The notes beneath the pieces were generated by a model. The model did no database searches. It had not been told where the DNA came from and saw only the letters and a program-made list of their open reading frames with translations. The position numbers and the translations under genes were made by a program. A DNA stretch of 64,000 nt. It comes from Cannabis sativa (Eukaryota; Streptophyta; Magnoliopsida; Rosales; Cannabaceae). Of the stretch, positions 34,031 through 43,614 are shown piece after piece; the stretch's first letter is position 1, and each line of letters begins with the position of its first letter. The DNA lies in contig NC_083605.1 of the NCBI RefSeq assembly GCF_029168945.1, positions 36,965,280 through 37,029,279 of the forward strand, written 5' to 3'.

Positions 34031-36007
34031 TCATCTAGGATGGGCTAGTGATCGGTCCGCCAATTGGAGAGTTACTGTTGTTGGCTTTGCTTCACCCAGC
34101 GGCAATCTTTTAAACACTGATAGAGGCATCAAGTTAATGCTGGCTCCCAAGTCACAAAGTGCATTTATTCCTTCAATTCTCCCGATAGTACAAGGAATAG
34201 TGAAACTCCCTGGATCTCTGAGTTTGGGAGGGAGTTTCTTCTGTAGAATGGCGCTGCACTCTTCAGTTAGAGCCACTGTCTCATAATCCTCCATCTTTCT
34301 CTTCTTTGATAGAATTTCCTTCATAAACTTCACATAACTTGGCATCTGCTCTAAAGCTTCAGCAAAGGGAATGTTAATGTGAAGTCTTTTGAAGACTTCT
34401 AGGAATTTGGTAAACTGCTTGTCTAGGCTTGACTTTCTAAGCCTTTGAGGGTAGGGTATTTTCACATGGTGATCACTATTAATTGGTGGAGACTGTTGTG
34501 GTTGTGTTGGGCTGTCAGTAGTCTTCTCTGATGTGGGTGTTGGTGTTGGCATTGGTTGAGCTTCGTTCTCCTTTTCTCCATTCGCTAGTTGTGGCATTTC
34601 AGGACCATCATAATTTTTACCGCTTCTCAGGGTAATTGCTTTGCAGTTTTCTTTGGGGTTTACTTCAGTTGTGCTAGGCAGATTCCCTTGAGGACGGGTT
34701 GCTACTTGAGTTGCTAGTTGGCCCATCTGTGTCTGCAGGTCTTTGATTGAAGATCTAGTTTCAGTCATGAATTGAAGCAATAAATGTGTTTGCAAACTAG
34801 AATTTCCACCAGAGGTTTTTTGCTGATTAAACTGTTGGTTCTGATTTCGTTGCTGATAGAACCCACTGTTTCTTCGGTTATTACCCTGGTTAAACCCATA
34901 ATTGTTGTTGTTATTCTGTGAATAATTTCCAATGGCTTTAGCTTCATCCATTGGCAAATCATCCACATCTGCTTGACACTCTGAAAAGTGATGACTTCCT
35001 CCACATAACTCACAAACAACTTGGGCTTGTTTAGCTTGCCCTGCAATTAGCTTTGTCAATGCCTCAACCTGAGCTGTCAACTTTGTGATGGCATCAACCT
35101 CTAACACACCAGCTACCTTCTTTGATTGACACCTTTCAGTTGGCCACTGCTGATTGTTTAGAGCCATCTCCTCCAATAGATCATAAGCCTCATTAGCACT
35201 CTTTCTCATAAAGGCTCCACCAGCTGCTGCATCTATTAGAGTTCTAGTGTTTCCTACCAACCCATTGTAGAAGTTGTGGACCAGCATCCACTTCTCTATA
35301 CCATGATGAGGGCACTTTCTGATCAGATCTTTAAACCTCTCCCAAGCCTCATGGAGAGATTCATTATCTTGTTGGCAGAAGTTGTTAATTTCTCCTCTCA
35401 GCTTTGCAGACTTGGATGGAGGAAAGAACTTTGACAAGAATTTCGTTGCCAGATCATTCCAGGTGGCAATAGAGTTGGGTGGCAAGGAGTTTAGCCAACT
35501 CTTGGCTCGTTCTCTAAGAGAGAATGGGAACAGTCTCAGTCGAATAGCATCATCACTAACTCCATTAACTTTAAAATTTTCACAAAGTTCCATGAAGTTA
35601 GAGAGATGCAGGTTAGGATCTTCAGAAGGGAGGCCACCAAACTAAACTGAAGACTGCACCATTTGAAGTATGGCAGGTTTGATCTCAAAGTTGTTCGCAT
35701 CCACTGCCGGTGGCCTGATACATGACTGCACTCCCGTCAAAGTAGGGAGAATATAATCTCTCAAGCTGCGGCCATTAGCTTGATCTTCCACGGCGCCACC
35801 ATTATTACCGTTATTACCTCCGTTGTTTGCAGCATTAGCATTCACATTAGCAGCCATGATTTCTGAAGTTTCAGCAGTTGCTGAAACTCCTTCTTGCCTC
35901 TTGTTCTTTCGGTTTCTCCTACAAGTTTTCTCGATTTCAAGATCAACTGGTAATATGACAGCTTGTCCTTGACGGCACATACACTTAGGATTCTTGAAAT
36001 GGATCAC
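34031..36007 (-). pseudogene. Athila gag and protease, one in-frame stop
   Basis: One frame with a single TAG just below 35645 (the expected MVQSSVQFGG region, a CAG to TAG change). It contains the gag domain (LRLFPFSLRERAKSWLN, LATKFLSKFFPPSKSAKL, LIRKCPHHGIEKWMLV), a zinc knuckle CELCGGSHHFSEC and an Asn/Gln-rich linker. The protease start has ALCDLGASINLMPLSVF. No ATG is fixed for the N-terminus: the frame upstream reads into the primer-site leader, and the first good ATG is at 35857 ([14 protein letters not shown]). It ends at the TGA 34031-34033 after SLAHPR. Confidence 0.88.
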
Positions 36008-36105
36008 GAAAATATTGCAAGAAAAAGGTTAGAAAAATTAGCAAGAGAAAAATATACCAAAGTAGAAGTTAGTATAATTTTGTGTAATATTAATCTTTAA
36101 ACATT

Positions 36106-36123
36106 TCCCCGGCAACGGCGCCA
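36106..36123 (-). other. Primer-binding site, Asp-tRNA type
   Basis: The minus strand reads TGGCGCCGTTGCCGGGGA, a full 18-nt complement to the 3' end of plant Asp-tRNA as used by Athila elements. It begins six bases inside the LTR border. Confidence 0.9.
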
Positions 36124-36129
36124 AAAACT

Positions 36130-37372
36130 TGTTGCGATATTTTGCACACGCAAGTGTACGTATCGTTATAAGTAGTAAACTCACCAGGAGTGAGGTCGAT
36201 CCCACAGGGAATTGGATTAAGTACTACTAAACTATACTTATGATTCTATTTGGTAAAATAATAAGTTTGCAATTTGAAAGTAAATTACTCAGAAAATTAA
36301 AGAGAAAATAAACGAAGATTAATCAAGATGAGAGATTAGGGAGGTGAATCCTGTTGTTAAGCTACCAATGTTAATACCTAATTGCTATCCTTATCTCGAT
36401 GTGAAAGATAGATTATAAATTAACCTAACTCTTTTCAGATCTTTTAGGTTCTAAATAATATGTTCTCTAATTAACTTCTTAATTAAATCAACACAAAATC
36501 AGCATTAAGCAATAATCTATTCGTCACTGAGGCTATGTAAATATTTTCGTTTCACATCAAAACCTAGACTATCCAAATTTTAGCAAGCATTCTCAATTCT
36601 CACTTTTCAGATTTCGAATTGAGATCATTGAACATGTAAAAGGTGATCAAGCTTGCACATGGAATTAAACACAAATAAAGATAGTATTCACATATAAGAT
36701 GAAGGAATGACAATTATTTATTAACTAGGCATAAACTTAAACGACATTCATCATCCTCCCTTATTGGGAAATTTAGTTCAACATAACTCTAAAAATATCC
36801 ATGATTAATTCAGAAACAAAAACAAACATAAAGAAGAAATTAAGGGTAAAAGAAAGAAACTAGAAGGTGATATCGCTCCAGGTCTTCAAGATAGCTTTCT
36901 CTCCACTTGCATCCACTATTTAGGTCTATTTCTGCTTAATTCGGACCTTCAATGTCGTATTCCTTATATAGGGATGAGTAGTGTGCCTCCAATTGAGAGA
37001 AAAATCAAAATTAGGTCAACACCACGACGTCCGTACCAAGTCGCGACTAGCCCTTAAGCTGGTCGCGACTACAGGCAAACCTCAAAAATCGAAGGTTCTG
37101 CCAAACCTCGAAGTCGCGACCAGAGTCACGACCTGGAAAAAGGGTCGCGACCTGGCTCTCATGAGGTCGCGACTACTGACGCTTCTAGAGCCGAATTTTC
37201 TAATTTTTTTTTCCAGTTTATCCCAATTTTTTGCCATTGACTGAATTTGAACTTTAACACTCCGGGAACCTGAAATAATGAAAATCAAGCGTAAAACTAC
37301 TCTAAAAAAGACCAATAGACGAGATAATGCTAACTTTAAAGACCCGAAACATAGGCTAATTATAACCTAACA
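36130..37372 (-). repeat. 5' LTR of the Athila element (1243 bp)
   Basis: Matches 25947-27185 end to end. TATA box TATATAAG on the minus strand (36963-36970), in front of the gag-pol transcript. It contains five GTCGCGAC words and one decayed copy. Confidence 0.95.
37040..37173. repeat. GTCGCGAC array in the 5' LTR (5 copies, 1 decayed)
   Basis: Copies begin at 37040, 37062, 37113, 37144 and 37166. The site at 37124 reads GTCACGAC where the other LTR keeps the full octamer. The array lies about 70-200 bp upstream of the TATA box on the element strand. Confidence 0.9.
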
Positions 37373-37377
37373 CTTAG
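37373..37377. repeat. Target-site duplication, right copy (CTTAG)
   Basis: CTTAG follows the 5' LTR and equals 25942-25946. Confidence 0.93.
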
Positions 37378-38670
37378 GCTTTAGGCATCCCATGAGGGGC
37401 CTATATGGCTGAATTTTGTGTACTTAAGGCTTGTATTCCCAGATTTTGAGGATAACCCTCTCGTTGAGGAGGGTTTATGGCTCCCTTATGACTAGTTGCA
37501 CATGTGCTACTCTTTGTCCCAGATAGATGATCGAATAAATCCGTATCCACTAAGAAAGATGGCCATTTCAGATCAGGCCTTCTATTTCATCGTTAAAATA
37601 ATCGTATTCATTTGTGGTGTGTCTAGCATCACCATGATACTCAAATTTTTTTCTTTAGTCCTTCTTGTGCCGACTTCCTTTAAACGTTGGTGGTAGCTTA
37701 TTGTAGTGGACTATATTACAAGTTTCCTTATACATATTTTCCCGAGTATCTATCATGCTAGCGTACCCAGAATACCTTAATTCATGCTAAATTTTTCCTT
37801 TTTTCGAAGCCTTTGACTTGCTCTGGCTTTTACCACCCCTCTTGCCTCTAGATTGACTCATATTTGATTTTTTAGAGCCTTTGTTTGTTGGCTTGTCTAT
37901 CTGGGAGCTACACTACATTCAAATTGTGTAACCCTGATGCTGGAGAAATTAGTTTATGTAGGCACACACCTTCAGGTAGTAGGCCCGTAAACATGGGAGT
38001 TGTAAATTGGCTTCCACGAGGGGTTATCACCAGAGCTAAGAATTGTGGAGTGTAAGTTGAATTGCTTACGTTTGATGATGGTGTCGGAGGTCTCCAAAAG
38101 CTTGTATGTATGCTTCTTCCAAATTTATGAAGCCTTGGGCCCTAGAAAAGAAATCAGACAGGGTGTCAAACCTTTTTGTTTGTAGCTCACCCCATAACAA
38201 GGACCCAACAAATATTCCCAATGTTAGGGCCACTAGCTTTATATCATCATTAACTTTTGTTCTGTTCACTTCTTCCATCATCCTTTGGATGTAATTTTTG
38301 AGGCTCTCTCCTCCCTATTGCTTGATGTTGTTTATAGAACTGACCTCCATGTCGTAGTCTTTTGCCGCTACTAATTTCTTCTTAAACACTAATTGTATGT
38401 CCTTCCAACTTTGAACGGATCTAGGAGATAGCCTTTTCCACCAATCTTAAGTAGACTTTGTTAAAGTTAATGAAAAATAGAGGCATCTCATGTCATCTTT
38501 TGCCTTTTCCACTTGCATCAATCTTAAATGTTTAAAAAGATGGGCCCTAGGGTCTATTCTTACCTCATATAACTCTATTTGTGGCATTCTAAAGTTTTGA
38601 AGAAAGGGTGCTACTGTCATTGCAGTATACAATCATTGGTAGAAATATTTCTTCAGCTCTTAATTCCACC
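37378..38670 (-). pseudogene. Second Tat-type element, gag part, decayed
   Basis: Minus-strand reading gives a gag domain: MYTAMTVAPFLQNFRMPQIE (about 38600), a DWWKRLSPRSVQSWKDI block (about 38430), ESLKNYIQRMMEEVNRTKV (about 38270) and LWGELQTKRFDTLSDFFSRA (about 38170). Stops separate the blocks. It is the upstream half of the relic whose pol is at 21896-25941. The Athila element split the two. Confidence 0.8.
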
Positions 38671-39215
38671 AAAATATTTATTGAGATTTTCATGAACCGA
38701 TTATAATAAAATTAAAGCTAAAGAAATAGATGAAGTGTTAAAATTTCAACGAGGATTTTTACGTGGTTTAGGTATTAGTAAATCCCACTCCATGAGTTAA
38801 TATTATTTGGGCAGAAAAGCGTTTGAGTATTACACAAGTGTTCTTCTCTGGTTTATTAAACCTAGATTTTCGACTTAAGTCTCATGTTATATTTATAGGC
38901 TAGGATTGGATATGGCTATACCTAGACCCGTTAGGGTTTTCAAATGAACCTGGCCCACTAATAGGATAAATACAAGTAATATATTAACATTGATCCCATT
39001 TAGTGTGGTCGTACCCATGAGGCAGCGCTCATCTGTACACGTGGAGACCTCCTGATGGATATAGGTGGCATGTGTGCATTTGTCTTTGAATATAATTTTG
39101 CAAAAGTAATGGCTGTTGGACAAAATGCATGTTTATTTTAATAACACAAACAATTTTTGAGTCTCTCGTAGGGGACAAGGTTCATATATCAAGGGATTCA
39201 TCATTAATCGAGCGC
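38671..39215 (-). repeat. LTR-like region, probable 5' LTR of the second Tat element
   Basis: It lies where the 5' LTR of the minus-strand Tat relic should be. The 38760-38800 stretch (ACGTGGTTTAGGTATTAGT) is a common motif of plant LTR U5 regions. A block at 38895-38960 resembles 20745-20810. A degraded TTTTGGTGG at about 38670 on the minus strand may be what is left of the primer site. Borders are approximate. Confidence 0.4.
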
Positions 39216-39312
39216 TATATTAGCCTTGACTTCTAGATGCCTCTTTAATTGCTCTTCTGGAAATACCACTTAGACATATTTGAATGTTCTTTCTACTATG
39301 CTTTCTCTCTAT

Positions 39313-39990
39313 CTAGATGGAACGCCCTTCCAAATCGTTGGAAGCTAGCCTGGAAATTAGGATAATTGAAGTTGCCATAGAGCCAAAACTGCGGCCCAAC
39401 TCCTTTAGTAAGTTTAGCCCATTATCCCAATTGGGCCCATGACTGGGCATGTGTTGGATGAGTTGGATAAATGAAAATACACATGTTCCTATTTTGGAAA
39501 CGTAGATAATACTTAGCATCGGCCTGAGATGTCTCATCTTGTTTATTATTCTGGGTTAAAAAAGAACCAAAAAATTTCACATCTTCCAATCCACATCGAT
39601 TCACACACTCTTGAAATGGAAACATATTAGAGTCATCACCATTGTACCTCAACCTATCTTCACTAGATAAAATAGAATTAAAATCCCCAAATACTAACTA
39701 AGGATGAATGATCACTTTATTATTATTCTTCAAATCTTCTTATAGACTTTCTTAATATTTGAAATCATTAAAAACATAAATTGAGGTAATCTCAAATTTC
39801 CCTCCAGTCATAGCTTTAACTATACTATGAATCCATTGACTCAAGCTACTCCAAATATTCACATCAAAACTACTCAGATTCCAAGCCATAACAATTCTTC
39901 TATTAGGTTGATGCATTATATTGGAAGTAAAACACCATCCACAAAAAATATTAAGATATAAAGCTCTTATTTTATAAACTTTAACCTTGT
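39313..39990 (-). pseudogene. LINE endonuclease fragment
   Basis: The minus strand reads part of the apurinic-type endonuclease of an L1-like LINE: NRRIVMAWNLSSFDV (about 39880), FEITSIYVFNDF (about 39790), then VFGDFNSILSSEDRLRYNGD (about 39670) and FQECVNRCGLEDVKFFGSFL (about 39590). The GDFN motif is characteristic. Stops and a frameshift are present, and no reverse transcriptase follows. It is a short isolated piece, so target duplications could not be found. Confidence 0.8.
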
Positions 39991-40129
39991 TTCTAGGAAA
40001 CTAACAAAAGTGTAGAAAAATAACGTCTAAATGTGTAGAATCAAATCAATAAAATACTAAACAAACAAAACAATTAACAATAACAAGATTATCAAATTGA
40101 GAACAACAATCGTATAAAAAATAGGCGCA

Positions 40130-40925
40130 AATAGAGTATTGAAAACTAGGAAACAGTAAATGCAAAAAATAAAGAAATCAACACCAAGATATATACTGGT
40201 TCAAGCCCTATAGATCAATGAGATCTATGTCTCTACTTCAGTTTTGAAACACAAATATTCTTTTATTGATGGAGCAAGAATAGGTATAATACAGTTGAGA
40301 CGAGATTCTCTGTTTTGTTCTCACAAAGTGTTTTAACTCTCACACTTACACCCAAAAATCTTCTTCATCTATGAAAGATTCTTCCTATAAAACTTAAGCC
40401 CAATCTCTCTTTCTTCTATGCACCTCTCTCTACCTCTCAATCTTTTCTCTCTCTCAAACTCTCATTCTCTTCCCTTTGAGTTCTTGAACTCTTTTTTTTT
40501 CGAAATAACAATGTCAAGGTGGTATATATAGGCTTAGGATCAAGATCCTAAAGTCGGTGGGTACAAGAAATGAGATTATTAAGCTACTTAGAAATAACTA
40601 ACTTAACCAACTCGTCTTTGAGTGAGGTCTCCACGTTAGCTTACGCATCAAAGCCTTTGGGTATATATATAAGCTTCCGGACTCACGAACCAAAGATACT
40701 CGTTGAAGACGCTTTCGAATAGGATAAAGTCTGCTGTAGTCGACTATCCGGATCTTCTATTCTAAGAGTGACAACTAGCCAGTTGGAACTTCTTCTAGAG
40801 AAAGGATAGCTATCCTGAAGACTGGACCCGGAGTGGACGTGATAGTCATCTCACAACTCCCTTTCGGACTTAACTATCATTCCACAGAACTCTTTTCGCT
40901 GGGATTGGCAACCGCGAGTGAACAA
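40130..40925 (-). repeat. LTR-like block
   Basis: On the minus strand the block starts TGTTCACTCGCGG (40925). It has a TATA box (CTATATATACC, about 40530) and a purine/pyrimidine-biased leader, and ends with the GGCTTGAACC-type words common at the ends of plant LTRs (about 40200). No partner LTR, internal coding sequence or target duplication was found. It may be a solo or truncated LTR. Confidence 0.4.
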
Positions 40926-41537
40926 TTTTTTCAAAAATGACGTTTGCAGAGACTTTTTAACATCTATACCACAAAAAGCTCATATGATTATGTGAAATCA
41001 TTTTCACGACTTCTTTCAATTTAGTGTTTTCTATTTTTCCAAATTCATTTTTTTCCTTTATGCTGACTTGGGATTATATTGTATTTAATTTACGTATAAA
41101 CACATGTATATATATAAGGAATAGAGTAAATACTATTATTGATTTTAAAGTAGTTATTATACAACCAAATATATAATCCTTTTGAGTGTTAAAGTGTTAT
41201 GTTTTTTGTGTCCATTAAAAATTACGTGGTAAGGTATATCTAGGTCCATTAATTAATAACTTTACTTTTATTATTAATTGCTAGCGATGTTTTAAAGAAG
41301 AAATCATTGGTCTAATTAAAAGCATAGTGTTTATTTTATTTTTATTATTTTGAACAAAGCATGGAACATATTTATGATCCTAATATTATATATGAAAATA
41401 TGTGATGAACTAAAAGTCAAGCGCTCTTATTTCTAGTAATAAAAATATCTTTTTTTTTTCTAACAATTAATAAAATATATCATAAGTTTTAATTTTTTTT
41501 TTTTGAAAGGGATTACATTAAACATCATAAGTTTTAA
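40926..41537. other. AT-rich non-coding stretch
   Basis: No coding or structural feature stands out. Homopolymer T runs and short A/T motifs dominate. Confidence 0.6.
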
Positions 41538-41594
41538 TTACAAATATATAAATATAGTATTTTGTTGTTACAAATATATAAATATAGTATTTTG
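41538..41594. repeat. 30-bp tandem duplication at the copia insertion site
   Basis: TTACAAATATATAAATATAG starts at 41538 and again at 41568. The second unit is cut by the copia element at its TTTTG and resumes (TTG) after the far target duplication at 48964. Confidence 0.8.
41590..41594. repeat. Target-site duplication, left copy (TTTTG)
   Basis: TTTTG precedes the left copia LTR and recurs at 48959-48963. Confidence 0.9.
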
Positions 41595-42087
41595 TGTTAG
41601 ACTTTTATTTGGGCTTACATTAAATTTTATTGGTTTTATTAAAACTTGGGTTGATTGGATAGTTCTTTGCTGTATTAGCCCATGTTGTTGGTGATCAATT
41701 GTTAATGGGCTTAGCATCTGTGAGTAAAGTCTAGGTGAAGCAGAAGTGTGGGCTTTTCTAGTTGACTGAAGCCTTTGATGAGCAAAGTCTGTACCCCAAC
41801 TAGGGTTTTGTAGCTAAGTCCCCTCCCTAACTCTATAAATACATATTGTCTCATCACAATTGTATACCTTTTGATAATCAGAGAAAATAAACTGCTTCTG
41901 ATTTAGAGATCTAGGGAGGAAGACTTAGTTGATAGTATTGCACTATCAAATTGGAGTAACTGCTGTGGATCAATCAGAGATAATTGTTATGGATCAATCA
42001 GGTACACATACTCAATTATCATATACTACTATTGTGTTCTATGTTATATACAAATAGATCTTGGGTTAATTGTTAATTTATCTAACA
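41595..42087 (+). repeat. 5' LTR of the copia element (493 bp)
   Basis: Starts TGTTAGAC and ends ATCTAACA. A TATA box (CTATAAATAC, about 41833) is followed by a leader. It matches 48469-48958 except for three substitutions and the block AAGTCTGTAC (here) versus GGCCCAG between GATGAGCA and CCCAACTAGG. Confidence 0.95.
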
Positions 42088-42089
42088 TG

Positions 42090-42099
42090 TGGTATCAGA
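42090..42099 (+). other. Primer-binding site, initiator-Met tRNA
   Basis: TGGTATCAGA starts two bases after the LTR and is the standard complement to the 3' end of plant initiator-Met tRNA used by copia elements. Confidence 0.88.
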
Positions 42100-43614
42100 T
42101 TGCCTATTGTATATGATTTAGAACCTATAATTAGTATAATTAATTTGTATATATTAATTATCCATAATTTCATATTAATTTCGTTATTATTTTATGTGTA
42201 ATTTTTTGTTTATAAATCTTAAAACTTTAGGGTTTTTATTGATCGTTAAATTCTCTTTCAATATATATATTATATGTTTGAATTCATAGTCTATATTAAG
42301 AGAATTTTAATTTTAAAGTTTTAGGGTTTATATGATTATAATGTGAAATTATAATTGTGTATTTTGATTTTATGGTTTTTAATCTAAAATTGATTATAGA
42401 TATCTCATTATTAATTGTTTATGAATGTTCTTAAATGATTAATTTTGTATTGTAATTAAGATTGATATTCCATATCAATTTTTTTTTTTTTTTATGCTCT
42501 TTATTTTTTGGATTGCTTTTCTTTAGATATATTGTTTTTTAGACTTTAATAACCGAAATTAGTAGCATAGATCAATTAGAAATTCAATCCCGAGCAAAAC
42601 CCATCCAAATTCCGGTGTTTTCGTCGAGTTTTTGGCCGGAAAACACGACCAGACCCGACTGGAGGAAAACGGGTCGCGTGACCCGACTGAAACCCGCCCA
42701 GAAAGAAGAAGAAGCAGCAGGCCGCGAAGCCCACTCGCGCAGGTGGCGCGTGGGGGCGCGTGCGGCCACGTGGGGCATCGGTTTTCGACGTTCTTTTTTC
42801 CAGCGTGCTTAAAATTCAATTTCTGATTTTTCTATGATTTTTAATTAATTTTTTGACTCCGTTTAATAATTATTATTATTTTAATGATAATTATGCAGTT
42901 AAAAAATTATTAAAAATAATTTTTGATAATTTTTCGAAATTTGTCAATCATAGAAAATTTTTTGGGTTTCTTCTCGTCCCATATGACATAGTCACTCTCT
43001 TGTTTAATTTATTTTGACTATGTAATCTCCACCAATATTTTTTTATTTCACATCTTTTAATTATTTGTTGTTCTAAAGTTATAAAACTTGGTTGTTTGAT
43101 ACAAAAATAATGTGTTATGGTGGACACTTTATTTTTTGCTTATCAATATAATAAAAGCAATTATATATCTCTTTTGGAAATTTGGTTGAAAATTATTAAT
43201 TTTCAATGATTGTTTTATCACCAAATTTCACATGTTGAAGAAAATATTATATTTTTGGTTGACTATATGTGTAATTACTTGCCCAAAGGTAGTATTTACA
43301 TATATTAGTTCACATTCCATGAAGTGAGTTAATATTAAATATATATATTTTAATTATTTGCCCAAAGGTAATAATTTAAATATATAAATTTATTATTATT
43401 TTTTTGCTTGAATTAATACATATTTTTTAAGAAATTTATTTGCCCAAAGGTAATAAAATTCTTAAATGATATGTATTTTTTCTTTGTTGTTAACTTCATG
43501 AAGGTAGATCATGTGTGTGTTATATTCTCACCCCAAAGGGGAGTTTATAATGACCAGTTGATTCTACAATATTTTCTAATACATTGCTCATATTGCTTAT
43601 TCAAGTTTTAATTT
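42100..43614 (+). other. Long leader of the copia element
   Basis: An AT-rich 1.5 kb with a sharply GC-rich island (42595-42790, many CGCG words) and a series of GCCCAAAGG words about 80 bp apart (43281, 43360, 43442, with CCCCAAAGG near 43532). The last bases, TTTTTGAATTTTTCAG, look like a splice acceptor in front of gag, so part of the leader may be an intron. No convincing ORF is seen. Confidence 0.55.

Larger units (their letters stand above)
25947..37372 (-). mobile_element. Complete Athila-type Ty3/gypsy retrotransposon
   Basis: An 11.4-kb minus-strand element with LTRs of 1239 and 1243 bp, 5-bp target duplication CTTAG, an 18-nt Asp-tRNA primer site, gag, protease, reverse transcriptase, RNase H, integrase and a third ORF in the same direction. 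It is inserted in the second Tat-type relic. I count roughly 25 substitutions and a few small indels between the LTRs (about 2%), so it is older than the Tat element at 4426. The gag-pol frame is broken by only two in-frame stops and one frameshift. ORF3 is intact. The element carries 18 GTCGCGAC palindromes. Confidence 0.93.

Noticed and set aside
42559..42826. Open frames in the GC-rich island of the copia leader
   Set aside because: Both strands and several frames are open at once, as expected for GC-rich DNA, and none shows a family motif.
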